From IMG/VR virus record IMGVR_UViG_3300027906_000025, positions 1-49,170 of that record: a stretch of DNA of 49,170 bases. One strand, 5' to 3'. The notes below the pieces were generated by a model. It was not told the DNA's origin, made no database searches, and worked only from the letters and a program-made list of their open reading frames with translations. The DNA comes from a virus. The translations under genes were made by a program, and so were the position numbers. Shown here piece by piece: positions 24,574 through 30,944 of the stretch; the first letter of the stretch is position 1, and every line of letters begins with the position of its first letter.

Positions 24574-25005
24574 CTATTCAGTTTTTTCTTCAGTTGATTG
24601 TTTTTTTCCTATATTGTACTTTGCTTGTAAATTCCATTGACTTTTTTCTTTAAAAGCAATGATCTTTATTTGTGATAGAGGTGCTTTGTTTTCAGCAGCC
24701 TCTGGTTTAACTATTGATAATAGATTCCAATCTTGTAATAAAACACTAATTGTATTTCGTCTTTGTATATCGTTCTCAACTAGTGTAGCCTTCTTGCCAT
24801 CTAAAGCAAAAAGTTCTTTGAAATGTACTATGTAGTATTTACCTTGTTTGTGTAGTATGTGGCAACTTTGAAATAAAGTTTTATCTTTACGACTTGCAAC
24901 ACCTATTCTGGATAAAGTTTCCCTTATCTTTAAGAAATCATCTGGCTGTTTAAGTGTAACCTCTAACATCTGCTCAGGTGACCAATTAAAATTGTCTTCA
25001 CTCAT
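24574..25005 (-). CDS. regA: RegA translational repressor
   Basis: 143 residues; T4 RegA has 122. Close matches include LEVTLKQPDDFLKIRETLSR, GVASRKDKTLFQSCHILHK, YYIVHFKELFALDG and SQWNLQAKYNIGK. RegA binds start regions of early mRNAs and blocks ribosomes. There is an extra acidic 12-residue N-terminus and a C-terminal KQSTEEKTE tail. It overlaps the gp62 gene by 4 bases in the T4 order. Confidence 0.95.
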   Translation of the reverse strand: MSEDNFNWSPEQMLEVTLKQPDDFLKIRETLSRIGVASRKDKTLFQSCHILHKQGKYYIVHFKELFALDGKKATLVENDIQRRNTISVLLQDWNLLSIVKPEAAENKAPLSQIKIIAFKEKSQWNLQAKYNIGKKQSTEEKTE

Positions 25006-25400
25006 CTTTTTCTCCCACCCTTATCAAGTTTCTCTTTGATAAGATTCAATTGTTTTTTATCTAATATGTTAAGGGCAACCTTTGCTTTTGAATTACTATA
25101 GCCGTAGTATTCTTTAACATAATCTAAATTTTTTGATTTAGCTGTGGTGACCCACTTGCCGCCAAATCTTTTTCTCTTACGAATACTATTTAGTAGAAAG
25201 TGAAATTGCAGTCGTTTAGTGAGGCTGTGATGGATATTCATCTCGTTTGCCATCATTATACTATCAATATGTTGTGATAGGCAACGATTTATGATGTATG
25301 GTGGAAACTTCTTTTCCCAAGTCAAATCATCTCCGTCTAACAAATTAACTTTTGTCCAGTTAATTGCATTTAGATAATCAGATAATTTATACTCAATCAT
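25002..25400 (-). CDS. 62: Clamp-loader small subunit (gp62)
   Basis: 132 residues, shorter than T4 gp62 (about 187) but with the marine-phage pattern: FPPYIINRCLSQHIDSI, MANEMNIHH, FHFLLNSIRKRKRFGGKW, EYYGYSNSKAKVAL and a GG end. It forms the loader with gp44 that places the gp45 clamp on DNA. Position between gp44 and regA supports the call. Confidence 0.88.
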   Translation of the reverse strand: MIEYKLSDYLNAINWTKVNLLDGDDLTWEKKFPPYIINRCLSQHIDSIMMANEMNIHHSLTKRLQFHFLLNSIRKRKRFGGKWVTTAKSKNLDYVKEYYGYSNSKAKVALNILDKKQLNLIKEKLDKGGRKR

Positions 25401-25552
25401 TAATGCTTCTCGTGTTTTTTGTGACCTTTATGAGAACCCATATAGTAATCGCTTGGTTCATAATCCCAAACTTTACCGTGATGTCCTCTCCAGTCAGCCC
25501 AAAACATTCTTGCTCTAACTATAAGTCTTCGCCAAAGTGTTCTTCTTGCCAT
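25400..25552 (-). CDS. Small basic His/Trp-rich protein between gp44 and gp62
   Basis: 50 residues: ATG 25552, TAA 25400-25402, sharing one base with the gp62 start (TAATG). GGAG precedes the ATG. The sequence MARRTLWRRLIVRARMFWAD is Arg/Trp-rich, and the end is His/Lys-rich (HKGHKKHEKH). I recall similar short proteins at this place in related marine phages. A nucleic-acid- or metal-binding accessory of the clamp loader is speculation. Confidence 0.7.
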   Translation of the reverse strand: MARRTLWRRLIVRARMFWADWRGHHGKVWDYEPSDYYMGSHKGHKKHEKH

Positions 25553-25560
25553 TATCTCCT

Positions 25561-26505
25561 CTACTTAAATTTACATTCTGCCATGATCTGTGTCAGGCAC
25601 GCAACCATATTTATCTCATGGTCGGCCACAAAGGCGGATTTATATTGGTAATCAGCAATTGTTAGAACGGCTGCAGGTATAGATTGAGGTTGAAGATGTT
25701 TGTATAGGATATCATAGATAGATGAGAATAGACTACTAGGGTCTTTATCTAGGTTTTGAATAACCCATTTTCTCATATCGCCAAATCGTTTTTCTTTTAA
25801 TAACTTGACTAGTTCTTTATTATTGATCTCGGATAAACTGACTAATATACCACTATCAACTTTACCTCTTACTGAATATCTTTGTAATTCATTAATAGTT
25901 CTACGGAAGTCAGGATAATGTCTTTGTATTAGTTCAGCAAGGACCTTATTATCAAACTCTATATTCTCTGCCTTTAATAGTTCACCTAGTCGTTTCATAA
26001 ACGCACTAGCAGTTTTTACTTTCTGACCATTGGTGATTCTAAAATCAATAACGGTGCAACGACTATGTAATGCAGGGATTATCTTGTTCTTAAAATTACA
26101 AGTAAATATAAATCTACAATTCTTGTAAAATGTTTCAATGAAATTACGCAACGCAGGTTGAACACTATCAGCGTTCATATAGTCTGCCTCGTCTATAATA
26201 ACGACCTTGTGAGTAGATGACTCGTCTAATGATACAGTTGACGCAAAGTTCTTAATAGTCGTTCTTAGCGTGTCTATATGACGGCCTTCATCTGATCCAT
26301 TGATGATTATATAATCTGCCTTTAGTTCTTCACATAAAGCACGAGCAACAGTAGTCTTACCTGTTCCTGCTGTGCCTGATAGAAGAAGATTAGGAATCTC
26401 TTTTTGTTTTAGAAACTTACTAAAGGTATTCTTTAGGTCTTCGGTTAATATGCAATCCTTAATTGCTCGTGGTCTGTATTTCTCCACCCATAGGAAATCA
26501 CTCAT
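25561..26505 (-). CDS. 44: Clamp-loader large subunit, AAA+ ATPase (gp44)
   Basis: 314 residues. Opening EKYRPRAIKDCIL, Walker A GTAGTGKT (44-51), Walker B VVIIDEADYM, sensor 1 FIFTCNFKNKI and SRC box LHSRC are all present, as in RFC/gp44. It hydrolyses ATP to load the sliding clamp. A good ribosome site (AAGGAG) precedes the ATG. Confidence 0.95.
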   Translation of the reverse strand: MSDFLWVEKYRPRAIKDCILTEDLKNTFSKFLKQKEIPNLLLSGTAGTGKTTVARALCEELKADYIIINGSDEGRHIDTLRTTIKNFASTVSLDESSTHKVVIIDEADYMNADSVQPALRNFIETFYKNCRFIFTCNFKNKIIPALHSRCTVIDFRITNGQKVKTASAFMKRLGELLKAENIEFDNKVLAELIQRHYPDFRRTINELQRYSVRGKVDSGILVSLSEINNKELVKLLKEKRFGDMRKWVIQNLDKDPSSLFSSIYDILYKHLQPQSIPAAVLTIADYQYKSAFVADHEINMVACLTQIMAECKFK

Positions 26506-26516
26506 ATGTAATCTCC

Positions 26517-27182
26517 TTAAAATGTTGAATCAGCTTCTAATGCAATCCAGTATTGGACTTTAACTTTCTTATTGATAAAGTGAGCAATCTTTGCCTTTGA
26601 TAATGCAACATCATAATCGCCAGGAATAATTTTCATATTCTCGGCCTTGATATATGCAGTAAATTCTAAATCAGTTTCGCCGACTTCTACAGACGACTGG
26701 TTTGAGTTAGAGTTCTTTTTATCTAATGCAACAAGTTTTATCTTGCCTTTCTCACCTTTGAAAGCAATATCAGGTAGCGATAAGTTAGTATATAACTTCT
26801 TAACAGACTCATAGTCGCTATTCTTTAATGTAAATGCAACCGTCTTGTCTGGCATTGATATTGTTTTTGTTGGATATCTCAATGTAGATTTATCAGCAAA
26901 TGCATATCTAGCATTTAATGATGACTTCTCATCTTTGATTTTTAAATTAGCAGTACCATTAAAGTTCAACACAGGTTGTTGAAAACTATCTAATGCTCTT
27001 AAAAACTCTGGTAAGTCATATACTCCAAACTCACTTTCAAAGTTTTCTTCTACGTCTGCTTTTGCCATAATATTTCTCATGGTTGACATTGTTTGTAATG
27101 TCTTACCAGGAGTAAATAATATATTAGCATTAATATCGCTAAAATTTCTTAGGATACCAATTGTACTATCACTTATTTTCAT
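26517..27182 (-). CDS. 45: Sliding clamp (gp45)
   Basis: 221 residues, near T4 gp45 (228). The opening ISDSTIGILRNFSDINANIL and the strand pattern with KTISMPDKTVAFTLKNSDYE fit the trimeric clamp. In T4 it is both the polymerase processivity factor and the mobile activator of late transcription with gp55, whose gene is also here. AAGGAGATGAAATG gives the start. Confidence 0.92.
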   Translation of the reverse strand: MKISDSTIGILRNFSDINANILFTPGKTLQTMSTMRNIMAKADVEENFESEFGVYDLPEFLRALDSFQQPVLNFNGTANLKIKDEKSSLNARYAFADKSTLRYPTKTISMPDKTVAFTLKNSDYESVKKLYTNLSLPDIAFKGEKGKIKLVALDKKNSNSNQSSVEVGETDLEFTAYIKAENMKIIPGDYDVALSKAKIAHFINKKVKVQYWIALEADSTF

Positions 27183-27442
27183 TTCATCTCCTTATCATAA
27201 TTTAATAATAATATAACATAGTGTACTGCTTTTAATAAGTCAGCACGATTATGTCCCTTCTTCTTCCCATACCTACACAAATATTTAATTGCATTTGCAT
27301 GGCAAAAATCTTTTCCAATGTTTAGTGTTTTTAATAAGTCTAAAACTTGAAAGCCTTTTTGATCACTTGAATAGTGTTGGCCGTAAGTTGACTTAACATA
27401 ATCACCAATCTCTTTTAATATTTTATCTTCGTTGTATTTCAT
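27179..27442 (-). CDS. DUF3310 family protein
   Basis: 87 residues with HYSSDQKGFQVLDLL, then HANAIKYLCRYGKKKGHNRADLLKAVHY, the conserved DUF3310 core (nucleotide-kinase-like annotation in some databases, activity unproven). It overlaps gp45 by 4 bases. TATAAT lies six bases before the ATG and no Shine-Dalgarno exists, so the mRNA of the whole replisome operon may begin at this start codon. Confidence 0.85.
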   Translation of the reverse strand: MKYNEDKILKEIGDYVKSTYGQHYSSDQKGFQVLDLLKTLNIGKDFCHANAIKYLCRYGKKKGHNRADLLKAVHYVILLLNYDKEMK

Positions 27443-27448
27443 AATATA

Positions 27449-27477
27449 ATTATAACATTATTCTTTGTTAGAGTCAA
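27449..27477 (-). promoter_or_regulatory. Sigma-70 promoter, start-adjacent, of the replisome operon
   Basis: TTGACT (27472-27477), 17-base spacer, TATAAT (27449-27454), then TATATT and ATG 27442. The -35 lies inside the end of the peroxiredoxin gene. Confidence 0.8.
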
Positions 27478-27982
27478 GCGTTGATTGTTGTAAATATTTT
27501 AATACAGACTCAGGACTAGATACCTCATAAGGATCGCCAGTTGTATTATTATCTTTACCTTCTTCTTCAAATACTTTTTCTACAATACCATCATTGATAA
27601 TTGCAGAATAACGCCATGATCTTTTACCAAACCCTTGTGGGTTTTTATCAACTAGCATATTCACACCATCAGTAAATTGACAGTTGCCATCAGGTATGAC
27701 TTTAATGTTTTCTAATTTTTGATCTGCTGCCCAAGCATTCATCACAAACGAATCATTTACAGACATACAAAATATTTCATCTATGCCATGTTCTTTAAAT
27801 ACGCTGTGTAATTTTTCGTAATTCGGTAGCATTTGATTTGAACAAATAGGTGTAAATGCTCCAGGTAATGAAAATAGAATAACTCTCTTACCTTTAAAAT
27901 AATCATCTGTAGTTTTATTAAACCAATCACCCATTGATCTAACTTTGAAATCTACATTTGGTAGTTTATCGCCTTGTTTCAT
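27458..27982 (-). CDS. Peroxiredoxin (Prx5-like)
   Basis: 174 residues. PGAFTPICSNQMLPNY carries the peroxidatic Cys47 with Thr44, the PxxxTxxC signature. GFGKRSWRYSAI supplies the conserved Arg region, and NDSFVMNAWA is the typical helix. It reduces H2O2 or organic peroxides. I see no clear second (resolving) Cys in the usual Prx5 place, so it may be 1-Cys. AGGAG precedes the ATG. A host-derived stress gene is a plausible origin. Confidence 0.88.
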   Translation of the reverse strand: MKQGDKLPNVDFKVRSMGDWFNKTTDDYFKGKRVILFSLPGAFTPICSNQMLPNYEKLHSVFKEHGIDEIFCMSVNDSFVMNAWAADQKLENIKVIPDGNCQFTDGVNMLVDKNPQGFGKRSWRYSAIINDGIVEKVFEEEGKDNNTTGDPYEVSSPESVLKYLQQSTLDSNKE

Positions 27983-28016
27983 TATATATTTCTCCTAAAA
28001 ATTTTATATATAAACT

Positions 28017-28045
28017 ATTATATACTAAAAAGGGCGACTAGTCAA
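28017..28045 (-). promoter_or_regulatory. Sigma-70 promoter of the peroxiredoxin gene
   Basis: TTGACT (28040-28045), 17-base spacer, TATAAT (28017-28022), leader with AGGAG. Its -35 lies in the loop of the hsp20 terminator. Confidence 0.8.
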
Positions 28046-28060
28046 GTAGCCAGCCGCCCT
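28031..28060 (-). terminator. Rho-independent terminator of hsp20
   Basis: Minus-strand RNA AGGGCG ... CGCCCT pairs as a 6-bp GC-rich stem, followed by a U-run. It lies ten bases after the hsp20 stop. The 18-base loop contains the next promoter's -35 box. Confidence 0.75.
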
Positions 28061-28070
28061 ATCTATGATA

Positions 28071-28538
28071 TTATTTAATTGAGATAGTTCTAGCTTTTTT
28101 ATGTTCTGGAACAATTCTCTCTAAAGATATTCTCAATAGTCCATCTTTTAGTTCAGCGCCTTTGACTTCACAGTCCTCAGCGATTGTAAAAGACTTCTTA
28201 AAGTATCTTTTAGCGATACCTTTATGAATCATCTCCTCGTCTTTATCAGCGTCAGCGCCAACAGAATCGTTGACAACTTCTTTGACTTTAGACTCGATAG
28301 ATAGAACACCTTCCTCAAGGTTAATGTCTATATCTTTTTTGTTATAACCTGCAAGAGCGATTTGAATATCGTACTTGTTCTTTCCTTGTTTCGCTATATT
28401 GTAATGCGGGAAAGCAGGGATGTTTTTAATATGATCTAATTGATGATCAAACATTGATTCAAAATGTCTGAACGTGTCATCAAACCCTACGGTTAATGGT
28501 CTTAATTGATTGAAAATAGATAGTGCTTTATTGGTCAT
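28071..28538 (-). CDS. Small heat-shock protein, Hsp20 family
   Basis: 155 residues: helical N-terminus (FRHFESMFDHQL), then an alpha-crystallin domain (about 50-145) with YDIQIALAGYNKKDIDINLEEG and GLLRISLERIVPE, and a C-terminal K-x-I-x-I-like tail (ARTISIK). It is an ATP-independent holdase. Marine T4-like phages often carry it; a role in capsid assembly or host stress is proposed generally, not shown here. GGAGG precedes the ATG, and the leader contains a hairpin. Confidence 0.93.
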   Translation of the reverse strand: MTNKALSIFNQLRPLTVGFDDTFRHFESMFDHQLDHIKNIPAFPHYNIAKQGKNKYDIQIALAGYNKKDIDINLEEGVLSIESKVKEVVNDSVGADADKDEEMIHKGIAKRYFKKSFTIAEDCEVKGAELKDGLLRISLERIVPEHKKARTISIK

Positions 28539-28573
28539 TGTAACCTCCTTTTATTAAGCAAAGTTAATTTTCT

Positions 28574-28595
28574 GACAACCCTATAAGGCGTTGTC
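28574..28595 (-). promoter_or_regulatory. 5'-leader hairpin of hsp20
   Basis: Minus-strand RNA GACAACGCC-TTATA-GGGTTGTC forms a 6- to 8-bp stem with one unpaired G. It lies between the promoters and the ribosome site without covering GGAGG. It could protect the 5' end or take part in temperature control. Confidence 0.45.
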
Positions 28596-28599
28596 TATT

Positions 28600-28629
28600 A
28601 TTATATAGTAATTATTTATAATATTTCAA
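28600..28629 (-). promoter_or_regulatory. Nested early (sigma-70) and late promoters of hsp20
   Basis: TTGAAA (28624-28629), 18-base spacer, TATAAT (28600-28605). A perfect late box TATAAATA (28613-28620) lies inside the spacer. Hsp20 could thus be transcribed both early and late from sites about 13 bases apart. Confidence 0.6.
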
Positions 28630-28639
28630 GTGTATATAA

Positions 28640-28767
28640 TAATGCTGGGGGTGTTTTATAGTGTCTATGACTAAAGGCACACCCCTTACCTTTCTATACC
28701 CCTACAAGGTCTTATGAATCGCCTCATAGTAATAATATATATAACATCAACAGACGGCATAGAATAC
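28640..28767. other. Non-coding stretch between S21 and hsp20
   Basis: Part of the longest gene-free gap (28539-28767). The most visible element is an inverted repeat GGGGTGT ... ACACCCC on the minus strand (about 28648-28686) with a long AU-rich loop and no U-run. It may be a 3'-end structure of the S21 transcript. I see no convincing ORF or RNA gene here. Confidence 0.35.
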
Positions 28768-29010
28768 TTAAATTTTTTTAACTTTAGTTCCTTTAACCCA
28801 ACGATACCCTAATAATTCATCATTTGCTTTCTGAGCTTTTCTGATTAACTTTGATCGTTCTTTGGCCTTTTCACGTTTTTTTTCAGATGGTTTCATAAAG
28901 TATTGCCTTGCTCTTACTTCTTTTACAAGACCTGCCTTCATAACTTTCTTCTTTAAGACTCTCATGGCCTTCTCTAAATTACCACCTCTTACTTCAACTG
29001 TAATTGACAT
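28768..29010 (-). CDS. rpsU: Ribosomal protein bS21
   Basis: 80 residues. SITVEVRGGNLEKAMRVLKK and RARQYFMKPSEKKREKAKER are the bS21 core; the basic helix RSKLIRKAQKA follows. The family is known in bacteria and in several phages, where it may replace host S21 on 30S subunits and bias initiation, since bS21 lies near the anti-Shine-Dalgarno. The phage version has a short C-terminal extension (GYRWVKGTKVKKI). A GGAGG site precedes the ATG. Confidence 0.93.
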   Translation of the reverse strand: MSITVEVRGGNLEKAMRVLKKKVMKAGLVKEVRARQYFMKPSEKKREKAKERSKLIRKAQKANDELLGYRWVKGTKVKKI

Positions 29011-29013
29011 ATG

Positions 29014-29274
29014 TTATCTACCTCCTCCCCATAAAATTAACATTAATAATATTGGCACAACTATTGTAAGTGGCCAAAAATTTAATATATCAATATAACT
29101 AACTTGTTTTTCTTTAACCTTTTTGTTAATTGATCTTTTAATCTCCATCATTAAATCGTGTATTGGTTCTCCTTTTTGATATGCAGGAAAACCTAAATCT
29201 CTTTGCACTCTAACTATATTCATTGCCTCTAATATAGTTTTCTTTTTTAAATCTATTGTAACCTTATTTGCCAC
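29014..29274 (-). CDS. Small protein with C-terminal membrane anchor
   Basis: 86 residues if the GTG at 29274 is the start: GGGAG lies seven bases before it and the overlap with the upstream gene is then only 11 bases. ATG 29292 in the same frame is the alternative. The N-terminal two-thirds is a charged helical domain (VTIDLKKKTILEAMNIVRV), and the C-terminus is a transmembrane helix (WPLTIVVPILLMLILW) ending GGGR. Function is unknown; it is three bases from S21. Confidence 0.55.
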   Translation of the reverse strand: MANKVTIDLKKKTILEAMNIVRVQRDLGFPAYQKGEPIHDLMMEIKRSINKKVKEKQVSYIDILNFWPLTIVVPILLMLILWGGGR

Positions 29275-29593
29275 CTTTATCTCCCTTATCATTTGATTGT
29301 ATCCACACAGGTGGATTATCACCACCTACATCATAGTCGTGGTATGATCCTTTTTTATATGTACTATAATCTGGTTTAGGTGCGTGTCCTTGTACACCTT
29401 TCTCAATATCATCTTTTGTATAGGCAGGTTTCTTACTCTTATCTAAACTACCTACATTGATAGGATAACCAGGTTTTAATTTCTGAACCTTGCCACCTTT
29501 ATCTAAAAATTCTTTCATCATACGATCCCTTTCCTCTTTTGAGGTTTTAGGTCTCATATGTTCTAATCCGCTATTATCTTTAAAATTGCTCAT
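29264..29593 (-). CDS. Hypothetical hydrophilic protein
   Basis: 109 residues, very polar and probably partly unfolded. A helical ERDRMMKEFLDKGGKVQKL block (about 21-39) is followed by a Gly/Lys/Asp/Tyr-rich tail. AAAGGA precedes the ATG. It is the first gene after the terminator at 29619 and heads a short operon with the anchor protein and S21. I found no clear promoter, so read-through may be needed. Confidence 0.55.
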   Translation of the reverse strand: MSNFKDNSGLEHMRPKTSKEERDRMMKEFLDKGGKVQKLKPGYPINVGSLDKSKKPAYTKDDIEKGVQGHAPKPDYSTYKKGSYHDYDVGGDNPPVWIQSNDKGDKGGK

Positions 29594-29618
29594 ATTTTAT
29601 TTCCTTTGTGTGTAAAAA

Positions 29619-29644
29619 CTTGTGGCGATTTGACTCGCCACAAG
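29619..29644 (-). terminator. Rho-independent terminator of the CobS-like gene
   Basis: Minus-strand RNA CTTGTGGCGA-GTCAAA-TCGCCACAAG is a perfect 10-bp stem with a six-base loop, followed by UUUUU. It is the strongest terminator in the window and lies 22 bases after the stop. Confidence 0.9.
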
Positions 29645-29666
29645 CGGACTTACACTATGGATAGAT

Positions 29667-30863
29667 TTAGACGTTGAAGTCGTCCTCAGCGTCCTCCTCA
29701 CTATCATCGGATTTCTTTTCTGATAGGATTTCAGCTTCTTCAGCCTTCTTCTTATCAGCAAGAATATTCTCTACACTAGCACCAGAATCTACTTTGGTAT
29801 ATAGATCAGTAAAAGATGATTTTGTATCATCATCAAATCTGTTGGTACAAACTTGTATTGCCTTCATTTTATTTTTGAAGATACCATATGCCTCAGCAAT
29901 ATGGACAAGTCTTCTAGTTGATATAATCTCATCAACTCCACCGTCATTATAAGTTTTTCTTATAACGTCAGCCCAAGTCACAAGATTATGTGCAAATTTA
30001 ACATCTGATTTACCAGCAGACTTTAATTTCTGAGCAACAATTTTTTCTTCTATTTTAGCAGAAGGATATTGTTGTTCAAAGGTTACTGGAAATCTTTCAA
30101 GGAATGCCTCGTTAAGAACATTAGTCCCGATAAACTTACCGTCATCTGAACCTTGACCCTTTGTATTCGCAGTAGCGATCACATTGAATCCAAGTTTAGG
30201 TTTAACAAACTTGTTTATCTTTTTAACATAGACACCCGAACCTTCAAGGATAGGTTGAAGACACATTATTTTATTACTTGCAAGGTCAATCTCATCAAGT
30301 AGTAAAACAGCGCCTCTCTCCATCGCCTCAATTACAGGACCATTTTGCCAAACGGTTTGACCATCTTTAAGTCTATAACCTCCCAGTAAATCGTCCTCAT
30401 CGGTTTCAATCGTAATATTACATCTTATCATTTCTCTTTTACTATCAGCACACGCCTGAGTCACAGCAAGAGTTTTACCGTTACCCGACAGACCAGTAAT
30501 AAAAACAGGATAAAACTTTTTACATTTTACGATATTTCTAATATCTGAATAGTTACCAAAATTAACAAAGTCTGTATCCTTCGCAGGAACAACATTATCG
30601 GTCAATGAAGATACGATATAAGCCGCCTTTGTGTCATTTGATATTTTAGTTTCGGTTGTTTTAGATTCAGATTTATCAGAATCAATATTGATATTATAAA
30701 CTCCTCTATCAACTTTGAATCTATCTGATTTCAACCAAGAAGGATTTGATATTACCTTCTTATCAACAAGAGCATTTATCTCTGCCCTAGTCACCGTATC
30801 TTTTTTGTAAGTATCTTTTAATACTTTCAACACGGTTTTTTGTGTTTTGTTTAACTCAATCAT
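29667..30863 (-). CDS. CobS/MoxR-like AAA+ ATPase
   Basis: 398 residues. The N-terminus (1-55) looks like a small winged-helix domain (KTVLKVLKDTYKK, TRAEINALVDKK). Walker A is GLSGNGKT (about 125), Walker B is AVLLLDEIDLA, sensor 1 is VIATANTKGQ and an arginine finger region is FLERFPVTF. The acidic tail ends in DDSEEDAEDDFNV. CobS in bacteria is the ATPase of cobalt chelatase, but phage members are probably general MoxR-type remodelling motors. Its upstream neighbour is a VWA protein, the usual MoxR partner. AAGGAC precedes the ATG. Confidence 0.88.
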   Translation of the reverse strand: MIELNKTQKTVLKVLKDTYKKDTVTRAEINALVDKKVISNPSWLKSDRFKVDRGVYNINIDSDKSESKTTETKISNDTKAAYIVSSLTDNVVPAKDTDFVNFGNYSDIRNIVKCKKFYPVFITGLSGNGKTLAVTQACADSKREMIRCNITIETDEDDLLGGYRLKDGQTVWQNGPVIEAMERGAVLLLDEIDLASNKIMCLQPILEGSGVYVKKINKFVKPKLGFNVIATANTKGQGSDDGKFIGTNVLNEAFLERFPVTFEQQYPSAKIEEKIVAQKLKSAGKSDVKFAHNLVTWADVIRKTYNDGGVDEIISTRRLVHIAEAYGIFKNKMKAIQVCTNRFDDDTKSSFTDLYTKVDSGASVENILADKKKAEEAEILSEKKSDDSEEDAEDDFNV

Positions 30864-30897
30864 TATATAAGTCCTTTCATATTTAAGTTATACATAT

Positions 30898-30926
30898 ATG
30901 CTATCATTTTTTGGGGTAAAAGTCAA
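30898..30926 (-). promoter_or_regulatory. Sigma-70-type promoter of the CobS-like gene
   Basis: TTGACT (30921-30926), 17-base spacer, TAGCAT (30898-30903). A U7 run right after the upstream stop (near 30935) lies just before the -35. Confidence 0.7.
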
Positions 30927-30944
30927 GCGAAAAAAACCCTTCAT

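Noticed and set aside
28686-28760. 24-codon minus-strand ORF in the gap after the S21 gene
   Set aside because: No ribosome site, no coupling to a neighbour and it runs into the GGGGTGT inverted repeat; best read as a chance frame.
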